Below, piece by piece: positions 44,061 to 55,377 of a stretch of 64,000 nucleotides of DNA. The notes beneath the pieces were generated by a model. It did no database searches. It was given only the letters and a program-made list of their open reading frames with translations, and was not told the origin of the DNA. A program made the position numbers and the translations under genes. Origin of the DNA: Gnetum montanum (taxonomy: Eukaryota > Streptophyta > Gnetopsida > Gnetales > Gnetaceae); NCBI GenBank assembly GCA_015680685.1, contig MNCI01014444.1, positions 43,054 through 107,053 on the forward strand, read 5' to 3'. Position 1 is the stretch's first letter. Each line of letters begins with the position of its first letter.

Positions 44061-45572
44061 CGTTAATATATTTGATATTTATTGCATAATATTTCACTTC
44101 TTTTATATTTTCTTGAGTTTGATGTGTTTCTCTACTCTTTCTACTAATAAGGTGTTAGGTACAATGGTAATGTGCTACTCAATGATGGTATGTTTCAGTT
44201 GTAATTTGATTGTTGATGTCTAGTTTCTGACTTTGAATGTCATTACTAAAAACTGGGACATGGTTTCTTTTCATGTAATAGGCAGTGGGTCCACATCATC
44301 CACCCATCCACATACTCTATGATTTTTCTTATTTTGGAAATGTGCAACCCCTTTTCATTAATGTAACCTTAAAAAATTAGTGACTTGTGTAGTTTCTAGA
44401 ATTGGGAAGGAATCAAAGGTTTGGATAGGGTGTGGGTTCAAAGTGATGCAGTATTTTTCATGCTTTTTTATTTCCTATGTGAGGGATTGTTCTTATGAGC
44501 TTCTCACCATTCTATGTCATTCCACAATAGGAAGTTCAATAAGTCCTTGCATGGTATGGTCCTCATAAAAAGAAGAAGAAGATGATGATGATGATGATAA
44601 GGATTCAAAGCACATCCCTTGGACAAAATAAATGCAAAAATGCATGGGTCTTTGCATGGTGTGGTTCCCATTCAAAAAAAAAACATGGAAATTCAAAACA
44701 CAACCCTTAGACCAAATAAAAGGGTTACAAGCACTAGTTATGGGACTTGTCTTGTCTCCTCTAACTAATGCCCTTTCTTACTTCCTACTTTCTCTCCAAT
44801 TTGGAATAGTGGTTATTTTGTGGAAGCATTCCTATGTCTTAGGGGATGGACTAGTCCTAGAATGTCGATGCGAAGTCATTGAAAGTGGTTGGTTTTGGTC
44901 TAGATTGAGGATGGATCCTACTAAGTCATTTAATCACAAACTCCACAAGGGACTTCATGTGACCATAATTAGGAAATTCATTCCATTCTCTCTCTCCCCT
45001 CTATCTCTACTTTTCATGCCTCACCTCACTGTCGATTTTATGTTTTAATTCAATGTTTTGGTTTGATGTGTTGGGTTTCTCAATCAATTACTTCTGGGTT
45101 TTTGTACTTAACTTTCTATAGCCATTAATCATCCATGGTTCCCACGGACTCCTTGGTTTGAAGTTATGCAAGGGCATAAAAAGCCTATGCCTACTTTGGG
45201 TAGGACCCACTTGCATATTGTTTGGTTGGATTAAGTTAAGTTCTTTACCCTTAGACATTATTATAATCCAATTCCTTTTATTTACCCCATCAATGCCATC
45301 CAATTATGCACACCTTCACAACTATTTTTAGTGAACTCCTTCGTTTTATTATTGTGAATACCCTCTTTCTAGTATTCCTTATGTTAAGCTTTTTTGAATT
45401 TTATGGACCACTTCTCTTACTTAACCCATTTGTCAATCTCCACACTAACACTATCAAGCAACCAATCTATCATAATCACAACTTGGCTAGATAGAAGCAC
45501 TGATGAGACAAGGTATTCAGCCATTATCTGTTACACTTTATATACTAATCCTTGATTTTTTTGTGATTGCAG
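44061..45572 (+). other. R6 spacer ending in branch site and splice acceptor
   Basis: Noncoding. It holds CTTTGCATGGTGTGG (44650-44664) and a second, mutated copy about 100 bases earlier (TTGCATGGTATGG near 44550), a GAT trinucleotide run (about 44580-44600), the ACAAGCACTAGTTATGGGA block (about 44722), then ACTAATCC with CTAAT at 45545-45549 and TTTTTTTGTGATTGCAG ending at 45572. Confidence 0.6.
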
Positions 45573-45912
45573 TGAGGAGCATGGACTGGAAGCAATACTA
45601 TCTTCACCAAGGAGGATGCAACAATATCACTCACAAGAGATTGTTCAAGACCACTGAATCTTTTCTGCCTCCTCCTCACTCTTCTATTTCCAAGAGGGGT
45701 TGGATTTCCATTGGATCTAAGGGTGTTCTTTCCTATTGTCATGAACACCCAATTTTGTACACAAGTGTAATGTTGCATGCTCGGGCACTTCTGTATTTGT
45801 CTATTTTCTCTATGTCACTCTGCATGTCAATCAAATAGTCCACACCTTCTAATATATTTTGTAAAGGACTTTTTCCTCTTCTTTTGTACTCAAGGATTAG
45901 TTTTCATTCAGT
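45573..45912 (+). other. R6 last exon, unlike ORF3 of R3/R7
   Basis: Behind the conserved acceptor the reading frame gives RSMDWKQYYLHQGGCNN then FLPPPHSSISKRGW, and ends MSLCMSIK at 45838. I recognise no family and see no similarity to the R3/R7 ORF3 or to the R4 end. It may be a captured or remodelled 3' end, or noncoding. Confidence 0.35.
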
Positions 45913-45922
45913 CGTAGGGGTA
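45913..45922 (+). other. R6 polypurine tract
   Basis: CGTAGGGGTA directly precedes the TG of the 3' LTR, like ATGGGGGTA before the R4 3' LTR. Confidence 0.6.
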
Positions 45923-46768
45923 TGATAAATTGTGTTTTTCATATGCTCCGATATCGGAGTGGCCATGATACTGGGTACATGATATTGTGGACCAAGATGC
46001 AATATTGTACATTTGATATTGTAGGGTTACTCTTGAGTTTATAAGTATAGCCCCTGGGCACACGATTGAGGGTAATTTTTGGTAGTCAAGTAGTGAAACT
46101 CTTGCAATTTGTCCATTTGCGAGTTAGAATATTTTCGAAGTACCCACAATAGAAGGTCTAAGTGTGATCATATAAGCATTGATGTACCTGAACACACCAT
46201 TGTGTTGGTAATAAAAATGAGCTCTTTAATTCACCTTGCAACACTTGAGACTTTCTTTCTTATGCATTTACATATATTGTGATTTGATTCAATTTACATT
46301 TATTTTATTCATTGGGTAATTAATTTTTATTCATTAAACAATTGATTAAAATACACAAGCATGACCCTTTCAAACATACGTGTGACACATGGTAGCTTGA
46401 AAACGATTAGCATTTGACAACCCAGTAGTGTTTACAAAAGTTCAGGATGTGTCCAGGAAGTGGGAATGGTTACTTTATTAGGCTAGATTCGATCATAGTT
46501 TTCTTAGCACTTAATCACTCTCACTTTCATTCTTATTCTAGGTGAGTAAATTGATAAAACACAAAAGAATAAAAATCTTACATCATAGTCACACTTAACC
46601 ATACAATTGCATTCCACAAGTGGGACTGGGAAGACAATGAATGGACAACATGCACGCACTATTTAGCTCTAGTGTACTTGGTAATTAAAGTCTGCAAAAT
46701 TCAACCAGGTCACACATGAATGCCTATGATTCATATGGTTGGGTGTAAGCATACCTCGTCGCTCATCA
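45923..46768 (+). repeat. R6 3' LTR
   Basis: It starts TGATAAATTGTG and ends GCTCATCA. Same layout as the 5' LTR, with the GATATTG array at 45945-46030 and a mutated poly(A) region AATAAAAATGAGC near 46210. Confidence 0.9.
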
Positions 46769-46773
46769 ACTAG

Positions 46774-46856
46774 GAACCCACAAAATTTGACCAAATTGTG
46801 CATAAATTCCTTAGTGATTCATATGGTTAGGTGTACGGGTACTTCACTATTGATCA
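46774..46856 (+). repeat. R7 5' LTR, right part
   Basis: It continues the LTR interrupted at 37315 after the second ACTAG and ends ATTGATCA at 46856. Together with 36531-37315 it makes an LTR of about 868 bp, the size of the R6 LTR. Confidence 0.8.
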
Positions 46857-46857
46857 T

Positions 46858-46874
46858 TAGTGCTATTATCGAGG
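46858..46874 (+). other. R7 primer binding site (decayed tRNA-Asp type)
   Basis: TAGTGCTATTATCGAGG. Its seven differences from the tRNA-Asp complement are all transitions, a clear sign of methylation-linked decay. Confidence 0.75.
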
Positions 46875-49480
46875 ATTCTTATCTAGTACCATGTGCTATT
46901 ATTCTAGGATTAGTGAAAATTACTTAACATCATTGAAATGAACTTGATAGTTAAATCATAGCAATTAATCAAAACTATACTACAAGCACACTGAGAAAAT
47001 ATTTCTAACAAAGTTGTGTTCTTCTTATCATAAGCAAGATGATTCTAAGTCAACAGTACCATAAGAATGTAGACTGGTGTACTCTCATCCTAATGATTTT
47101 GTGTGTAATTTCACTTACATCCTCCATTAGGATGAACAACTGCAATGGTGAGACACATAGGGGAACATTGTATTGCCACCTAACTGATCTATTCCCAAGA
47201 TGCTGCTCCAAACTCTTCCAAGATTGGGCATCAAGGAGCTTCACAAAGAGTATGTTGTCGAAGATCATGACTTTTGGGACTACCATCCCACTAAGACATA
47301 ATGCAAATAAGATAAACAATAGGAAAAGTGTCACGAAGCCATGAAAGGAAAATAGTTTGCTAACCCCTTATTCCTGATAAATCAAAAACATGATGAGGAA
47401 CCTTTCTTTTTGGATTCTCAAAATGCATACTCTCCACCTCTTGACTCTGGTGACGAGGAGTTGAACCCAAATCCTAAATCAATAATCAACAATCTACATT
47501 CTAGTAATAGTAAGTCCCATGGTCATGGAATATTTAAGAAAGGAAGTAGAGGTAGAAACTTGAACAAGTATAATGATTATCACTCGAAGGATCATGGCTA
47601 TCACAAATTAAGAGAAAGTGGTAGACACCACGATGGCTCCCTCTTCATCCTCTTCATCTAGATCAACTTCCTCCTCTAAATCTAAAAAGAACTGTAGAAG
47701 GCAGGATGATAATGATTATTGTAGAGACCACCATGAACAAAGGGATGATAGAGGACATCACAAGCATCATCAAGATCATGATAATGAACCTTTACTAGAC
47801 ACTCGAAATATGCTCAACATTAAGGAGGCTATTAGAATTCCTACCAAGAATGTGAAACATGGCAAAATCAAGTGTCTAAACATGAATAATATCCTTAGAT
47901 TTGAGGGGGAATATAACTCAGATTCTTAAATGCATTTGTGAGCCTTTCATGATGCTTGTTCCTTACAAAATATTGAAAATGATTAGCAAAAGCTTAAGCT
48001 ATTTCCCAAAATACTCATCAAGGAAGAAACAAGCTGGTATTGGTTTCTAGAATAGAATTAATCCATCAATAAAGTATAATGTTAGAACTATTTAATAACA
48101 AGTATCAAACCTACTCTAGAGTGTCAAACCTACAAAGGCAGATACAAGGATGAAAACAAAAAATACATGAACCCCTGAATGCCACCTTGCGTAGATATTA
48201 TTCATTATTACATCATTTCCCTAGCCATGATTACTCTCAAAGGAAATAGCTTTGTCACATCATAAATGGGCTTTACTCAAAAATAATATTTTTTCTTTAT
48301 CAATTGGCCATTTTCTTCTTTTGTGGTGGTGCTAGATTGGACAACCTATTGCTATGTGCTATAGGACCTTGGGATCTATGCCCAAGGGAAACTATTAGAA
48401 TTAAAAGCCCATTAGATACAAAGGCTAATTCAGCAAGTAGCAAAAGAAGAAGGAGGGTTGAGAAAATGCAAAAGTGTAGAAGAATATAATAGAAACCCTT
48501 CCATAAAAAAGAACGAGGTCCATTTTTGTGATAGTGAGGAGGAGTCACCTCTTGATGAGATGGTGCAATGAAAGACCTTGCCAATCCAAAAATCTGTTTA
48601 AAATTTCAGCCAAGGTTGATAAAATGTGGGATTTTTTGGATGAAAATTTCCAAATTACTCTTAAAATTGCAAAATAATCAAGAGAGTAGACTAGTGATCA
48701 TGATTGCAGGAGGTGGAAAGAAGCTGAACATGCCTATCAAAGGGGCAAGGGCAAAGCTGCTATAGTAGAAAACGTTGTGGATATTGAATTAGATGATGAT
48801 AGTGAATGTGACATTTGCCACTATGAACATCCTAAGGGATGTTGCCCTGTTGTATCACACTTACAGAATTCTGGGATGTATGCTCTGAATGCATGACTAT
48901 CAAAAATACAAACACCTAGAAGATTGCATTATTCTCAAGGTAATCCTAGGTAGTTCCACTAGCAACAACCTTATTATCCAAGTGGAACTCCACCACAACC
49001 ATATGAATAGTATCAGCAATGGCAACAACCATACTGATGGGGGATGTTACCACCATGGTAGCATTATCCTTACAAATAGCTAGATCCATATGGATACTAT
49101 GTTAAGCAACCCCTTTTTCCATATGACTCTTCTAGTCATGTTTCTCCTTTCCAACATCACTACCATCCTCCTGAATTTTATTGAACTTATTCTCCAACTC
49201 CTAGGAAAGATCCCATATTTCATCCCTAGCCTCCTCATGTGCCTGCACCTATTCCTCCATCCTCAACATAGTTATCACCTATTCCATCCATGCAAGATGA
49301 GCTTTTAGCTTAGCCACAATAGCGTAATGTTACAAGGGCTATTAATCCATAACTAGTTAATCAATCAAGTGTTTTGGAATCTACATCTTGTAAATGACCA
49401 TTCTTTTAATACAATAGTCCTTCTAAGCCCTCACAAACTCATGCAGCTAGTCAACCTACTCCTTTTTCATCCTCTACAAA
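46875..49480 (+). pseudogene. R7 gag and linker, decayed
   Basis: A leader, then gag pieces. N-terminal domain (about 47040-47330). SER/HIS/ASP-rich region with repeated DHHEQRDDRGHHKHHQDHD (47410-47810). Capsid (47880-48260). Coiled region (48390-48760). Intact-looking knuckle CDICHYEHPKGCCPVVSH (about 48807-48860, CX2CX3HX3C). Tyr/Pro-rich linker (48900-49480). A ~75-base insertion near 48300 is absent from R6. Frameshifts and stops throughout. Confidence 0.7.
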
Positions 49481-49499
49481 TCATCAAATCGAGAGCCCT

Positions 49500-50412
49500 T
49501 CAAATCAAATGCCTTCCAAGATCTACACTGTTATGTTAACTCATGCCATATCTCACTAGATCTAGGCTAGAAACCTTCTTAGTAAATTAGTTGATCCTAG
49601 AAGTCTCTTTATCTATTTGCAAATTATTGGAAATAAACCATGAAAAGCTCTTCTAGATTTAGGTTGTAGTGTTAATTTGATTTTTCATGAGATGTATACT
49701 GCCTAGAACCTATTGTGTCTTAAGAAGAGCAATATTAGATTAGAATTGATAGACCAATCCATCCCTGTTCCTTTGGAACTGGTAGAAGATATTGTGATCA
49801 TTGGCTATGGGTGGTATTCTCCTATCAATTTCTTAGTGATCAAAGTTGAGAACTATGAAGAGGATTTTGCAATCATTATGGGAAGGGTGTGGCCAAGTAC
49901 TGTTAATGTAAGAATGAACATTAGAGACCTTTCCTTGGAAATTTCCAAGAAAAATTCATTCAAAAAAATCAAGAAGAAACGAGCTCCATGCATTATGTAC
50001 AACAATATAGGGTGCAACTACATGCAAAAACTCTGGTCCATGAAAAGGGCATCCATTTTCACATGTAGGTAGTATGAAAATGAGGTAGATATTCAAAGAT
50101 GCATATACACAATAGCCACATGATAAAAGGACACATAGTTGTTGATAACTGATTCTAAGAGCAACATAATTTACATGAAATCAATTGAGAGGTTGACATG
50201 CAACTATGTCATAGGCATGGATGAACTAGAGCAACTTTATCACCAACTCTTTGATGATGAAAATGATAATACCTATTGGGGAGAGTTGGAAATCTCTAAA
50301 AAATTTAAACAAGAGCCCTTAAAGTTAAAAACTCTAACTGCCAACTTGGAATATGCATTTTTTAAAAATGAAAAGCCTATTATAATCAATGCTAAAATTG
50401 CTCCTGAATAGA
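49500..50412 (+). pseudogene. R7 protease and linker
   Basis: MPSKIYTVMLTHAISH, then ALLDLGCSVNLIFHEMY with the family loop DLGC still close to normal, PLELVEDIVIIGYGW, FAIIMGRVWPSTVNVRMN, IRDLSLEISKKNSF (open segment 49713-50072). The following open segment (50139-50411) is the PR-RT linker, with MDELEQLYHQLFDDEND and YWGELEISKKF. Confidence 0.75.
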
Positions 50413-50559
50413 AAGAGAAACTGTTGAAAGTGGTTAATAGATGGCTAATAGCCTTTGTTTGGTCATATCCTAAACTCACTGAGATTGATCCATGAATATG
50501 CCAACATTATATGTATACCAATCTAACCATGAAGCCAAGGAAGCAGCGACAATGATGGT

Positions 50560-51842
50560 TGAACCCCAAATTAAAGTAAATCATCAAGGAGGAAATAGAG
50601 CAACTCCTCAAGGTAGGGTTCATCTATCATAGTGTGTATAGTGAGTGGATTAGCCCACTTGTGGTTGTGCCAAAAAAAGATGACAAGTGGTGGGTTTGTA
50701 TTCATTTTAGGCTATTGAACATGGCAACATTTAAAGATCATTTTCTATTGTCATTTGTTGATCAAGTGTTGGACACCATTTCTAGATATTGCTATTATAT
50801 CTTTTTGGATGATTATAGTGGCTATAATCAAATTTAGATTGTACCAAAGAATTAGGCCAAAACTACACTCACGAGTCCCTGGTGGACTTTTGCATATCAA
50901 AAGATGCCTTTTGATTTGTGTAATACTCCTACCACATTTCAACACTTGGACTTGAGCATCTTTCAATAGTAGATTGGTAGTGGGATGGAAGTATTCATGT
51001 ATGACTTTTTCACTTATGGTGCTACATTCGAGAAATCCTTGGATCACCTTGAGCAAGTCTTAAAAAAATGTGTTAAGTCAAACCTACAGTTCAATTGGCA
51101 AAAGAGCCATCTAATGATCCAAGAGGTCATAGTCTTAGGCCACAGAATCTCACAAGCAGTGATAGAGTTAGGCCCTGAAAAGATAAGGATCATCCAAGGA
51201 ATAACCCATCAATGGAAAATAGTTAAAGATGTCTGGTCATTTCTTGGACATACTAGTTACTACCAACGGTTCATAGAGAATTTCTCTAAGATTGTAAAAT
51301 CATTGGTTGAGCTAACAAAGATAGATGCTCCATTTGTTTGCACCAAAGAATGTGCATATGCATTTCAATAGCTAAAGGAGAAACTCGTAGAAACTCCAAT
51401 TCTACAAGCATCAGACTAATCTAGACCATTTTATATCATGATAGATGTATCAAATTATGTCTTAGGAGCCATGTTGACATATTTGGATGATCAAAAACAT
51501 TCATATTACATCCACTACATAAGCTAAAGCATCATGGATGCATAACTCAATTACACCACAACAGAGAAAGAAGTGATGATAGTGGTGTATGCTTTGAAAA
51601 AATTCAAGCACTATGTGCTTGAGTTCAAAGTATTTTTAAACATTGACCATAGTGTCATTTACTTTTTGATGAACAAGCTAATGGTGAGCCCCTATGTCAT
51701 ACGATGGCTAGTGATCTTGCAAAAATTCAATCTTATGATGATAGATCAAAAGGGGATTAAGAACATGGTCGTCAACCATCTCTCTCAGTTAAGATGGGAT
51801 AACAAAGAAGAGAAGAGCCCATTCTTTGATCAAATTTTTTGA
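50560..51842 (+). pseudogene. R7 reverse transcriptase and RNase H, decayed
   Basis: RT: EWISPLVVVPKKDDKWWVCI, HFLLSFVDQVLDTISRYCYY, DDYSGYNQI, MPFDLCNTPTTFQ, MEVFMYDFFTYGATFEKSLD (catalytic MDDF reads MYDF), FNWQKSHLMIQEVIVLGHRI, FLGHTSYYQRFIENFSKI. RNase H: LNYTTTEKEVMIVVYALKKF, VFLNIDHSVIYFLMNKL, KNMVVNHLSQLRW. The first catalytic Asp of the YxDD site is Tyr, so RT would be dead. Confidence 0.75.
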
Positions 51843-53185
51843 TAAACTCCTCTTTGCTAGAGAAATTAATGACATAGTACCCACAAAACCAAAATGGTAT
51901 GATTACATCCTTACTTATTTTCTCACTCAGAAGATGTCACAAGATATAGATCATAGGAAGAAATAATAGCTTCTCCATAAGGCCAAGTGCTTCATGGAAA
52001 TCAAAGAATACCTTTACAAGGTGAGTGTTGATGCCATGGTTTGTTGATTTGTCCCTAATACTAGTCAACTGCATGTTCTTCAAGATGATCACAAGGGTCC
52101 TTATGGAGGCCACTATGTAAGGAGACACATGATCATTAAAATCCTCATAGTATGGTACTATTAGCCAAAAATCTTCAGGCATGCCCACCAATTTGTTTGA
52201 TCTTGTAAACATTTTCAATGAGATTGTGGAGTGACCACACGAATGGAGGGACCTCAATAGTGGATCCAACCACTAGAATCCTTCAGCATATGGGACATAG
52301 ACTTCATGGGTCCCATCACATCCATGTCCAATGGAAAGGTGTACATTATCATCACTATTAACTATTATACTAAATGGGTAGAAGTAGTAGCCATCATCAA
52401 CTATACATCACCACTACTACTTGATTTTTTTAACAACACATTATAAGTAGGTTTGGGATGCCACATGCACTGATTTTTGACAATGGAATCCATTTCATAA
52501 GCACCACTCTTTGGAAGCTCATGCAACACTTGGAGGTTGAACATAAATTAACAACACCCTACCATCCCCAAGCCAATGGTTAAGAAAAGTTTACTAATAG
52601 AGAGATTACAAAGATCTTAATAAGAACCATTAACAAATATATGAGACTAGATCACAAAACATAACAATGCTCTCTAGGCCTACTACTCAACATGGAAACT
52701 TCCTATAGGCTATTCTCCCCATGAGCTAGTGTATGGGGAAGCTACCAATACTTCCTTTTTAATTCAAGCTTTGTACACTTTCAATAGCCTGTGACCTAGA
52801 TCTTGACCTAAGTTTAGCACAAAGAGAATGATTGATTAACCTGAAGGTGCTAGATAAAAATCAATTATCTTTAAATGAAGTGCACAAGACATTCAGTAAA
52901 CAATGCCATGACCTTAGGATAAGAAAAGTAAAATTTTAACTTGGTGTCAAGGTCCTTTACTAAAATTTCACACATATTCCACAATGAATTAAGTTCCAGA
53001 TGTTGTGGAAATGGTCTTATATTAGTTATGAAACCTTCCTTTCTGGAGCCATGTTGATCTAGAAACCTGAAAACCAAAACAAAAAGTAGCTAGTCAACAC
53101 ACAGTAAGTCAAACCTTTTCATAAGCCTAAGTAAGATAGTGCAACAAATACCTCATCTAATGGACAACCTCACTCAATCTTTTGA
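51843..53185 (+). pseudogene. R7 integrase, decayed
   Basis: Zinc part near 52060-52220 (LHVLQDDHKGPYGGHYV, later CKHFQ). Core: WDIDFMGPITSMSNGKVYII, MPHALIFDNGIHFIS, and LTTPYHPQANG then KFTNREITKILIRTINKY. D, D and E positions are recognisable, although the last motif has a stop after ANG. C-terminal part to about 53180, ending GQPHSIF. Many stops and at least one frameshift. Confidence 0.75.
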
Positions 53186-53218
53186 ATCTCCTTCTTCCAA
53201 CTTAGTTGTGTGGGAGAT
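53186..53218 (+). other. R7 post-pol stem-loop (decayed)
   Basis: AATCTCCTTC and GGGAGAT at the same position as the perfect stems of R4 and R6, with mismatches. Confidence 0.5.
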
Positions 53219-55377
53219 GGCCATCCATGCTAACCAATTACATGGCTCCTCAATTTTTCTATTTTTTTTGTTTTACACTTTGTTTATTTTACACCTTTTT
53301 GTTTTATAATTTTTTCATATTTTACACCATTTTTTGTTTTACACCATAATTGGTACATTTGATTTTTCTTGAATAATTTACACTTTCTTTTATAATTTTC
53401 TTTGTTTTGGTATTATTTTCTAAATTTTTGCTAATAAAGTACTATATGCCAATAGGACACAATGATGCTATAGTTGTTGTTTATGCTAGTTTGTACTTAT
53501 TATTTTTTATTGCTAATGTTGAGTTTCTATTTTTGCATTTTGGTACTGATAACTAAGACATAGTTTCTTTATCATGGAATAGGTAGTGATTCCACAACAT
53601 CCACCCATTCACCAACACTATGGTTTTTCTTTTTTTAGAAGTATTAGGTCCCTTTTTATTAAGTAAAACTTTAACAAACTTGTAACCTTGGTATTTTTTA
53701 GACTTGGAAAGGATTCAAGGATTTGAATAGGGAGTTAATTCAAGGGAACTCAATACTATCTATACCCTTCTACTTACTTCGGTGCATGAGTTTTTTCATG
53801 GATTTCTTACCATTCCGTATCAACCAATAATAGAAAGTTGAATAAGTCTTTACATGGTGTGGTTCCCATCCAAAACAAAGAGAGAAGAAAGAGAAAAGAA
53901 AAGAGAAAAAAAATAAAAAATAAAAAAATGATGATGGAAATTTAAAGCACATCCCTTAGAAAAATTAACAGCTACAAGCACTAGTTATGGGACTAGAAAA
54001 ACATGTTACTCATGCCTAAAGGTCCCCTCTAACTAAGGCCCTTTCTCACTTCTGGCTTCTCTTTACTTCTCTATAAGGAACGGTTTTGGATCTATGGGAG
54101 CACTCTTGTGTCTCATGGGGGTGGACCAGTGTTAGAGTGGTGATGCAAAGTCATTGAATGTAGTTGGTTTTGGTCTAGACTAAAAATGGCTTTTATCAAG
54201 TCATTTAACCACAAAATTTATGAGAGACTTCATGTGACCTTAATTAAGAACTCCATTCCATTTTCTCTCTCATCCATCTGTGCTATTCATGGCTTACCTC
54301 ATTGTCAGTGTCCATGTCCTTGTTCAATGTCTTGGTTGACATGATTGAATTCTTAGGTAAATTCTTCTAGGTTTTGGTCCTTAACTTTCATAGCCATTAA
54401 TAATCTATGGGGCCCACAGACTTTTTAGGGTTGAGATTATGCATGAGCAAAAAGGGCATGTGCCTGCTATGGGAAGGACCCACTTGCATATTTCATGGTT
54501 GGGTTAGTTAAGTACCTCACCCTTAGACATTTCCGCAATCCAAACCTTTGTGCATCCAACTATGTGCTTCTTAAGTCCATTTCTTCAATGAATATATTCT
54601 CCACCTAATTTTTCAATTTTTTAGCTTTCCACAATCCTCTTCAATGATATGATTAAGTTCATGGCTTTTCTAGGACTCCATGGACCCCACTTTCATAAAC
54701 AAATTCCATGTATTTTTTGAGAAATTCAAGTTGAAAATTTTATTTATACCCTTTGTGAATGGGTACTCGTCAATGGACCACCACACCACCCCCGCATCCC
54801 ACAACACTGCCCTGCACCCCCCCAGCCCCACCACCACCACCTTATGTATATGAGACCTAGTATACGGGACCCCATCAACACTATGCAAAAATAGTATATA
54901 TATACATGCCCACACCTTAAAGTTTTCACATTTCTTTTCAAACACCAAATGAATTTTTTTATTTTTTATTTTTTATTTTTTTTTGTAGTTTTTAGAGCCC
55001 AAAATCTTATAGAAGCCCTATCTTCCTAACCATTTGTCTAGATCACTTCATTCTTCAACCTTGTAGCTACCAAAGGTAAGCTCTTAGTTATGGGGGTCAC
55101 AACTTGAAATTTTTGATAGAAAAAGTTTCCAAATGTTTCTAACTCTCACAAAGGTTTAACAAAGAAACCAACATAAAAACATCAAATTACAAAATTTAAA
55201 CTCTTTCAACTAGCTCTAGTAATGCTTTGAACTTAAAAATTAATAAAATAATAATAAAATAGCCAATATACCATGGTCCAACCTTAGCCTAATTATAACT
55301 AACTAACAAGACAAGGTATCAAAACATTATAAGTTACACATTATATATACTAATCCCTAGATGTGTTGTGACCATAG
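53219..55377 (+). other. R7 spacer ending in branch site and splice acceptor
   Basis: Holds the TTTTTGTTTTACACC array (53260-53345), CTTTACATGGTGTGG (53848-53862), the ACAAGCACTAGTTATGGGA block (about 53968), a C-rich strand (54778-54841), then CTAAT at 55350-55354 and GTTGTGACCATAG ending at 55377. No ORF of note. Confidence 0.6.
54778..54841 (+). repeat. C-rich strand, possible G-quadruplex on the minus strand
   Basis: Strongly C-biased: CCACCACACCACCCCCGCAT, then a run of seven C and CCCCACCACCACCACC. Not present in R6 or R3 at the corresponding place as far as I can align them. Confidence 0.6.

Larger units (their letters stand above)
37316..46768 (+). mobile_element. R6: Athila-like element nested in the R7 LTR
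   Basis: Two LTRs (37316-38171, 45923-46768) and a perfect 5-bp target duplication ACTAG (37311-37315 and 46769-46773). Order: primer site, gag, PR, RT, RNase H, integrase with deleted core, stem-loop, array, spacer, acceptor, short last exon, purine tract, 3' LTR. The sequence after the right duplication resumes the R7 LTR. Coding parts carry many stops, so it is inactive. Its insertion is younger than that of R7. Confidence 0.92.

Noticed and set aside
44578-44602. GAT/GAA simple repeat
   Set aside because: Ordinary microsatellite in the R6 spacer, no further meaning seen.
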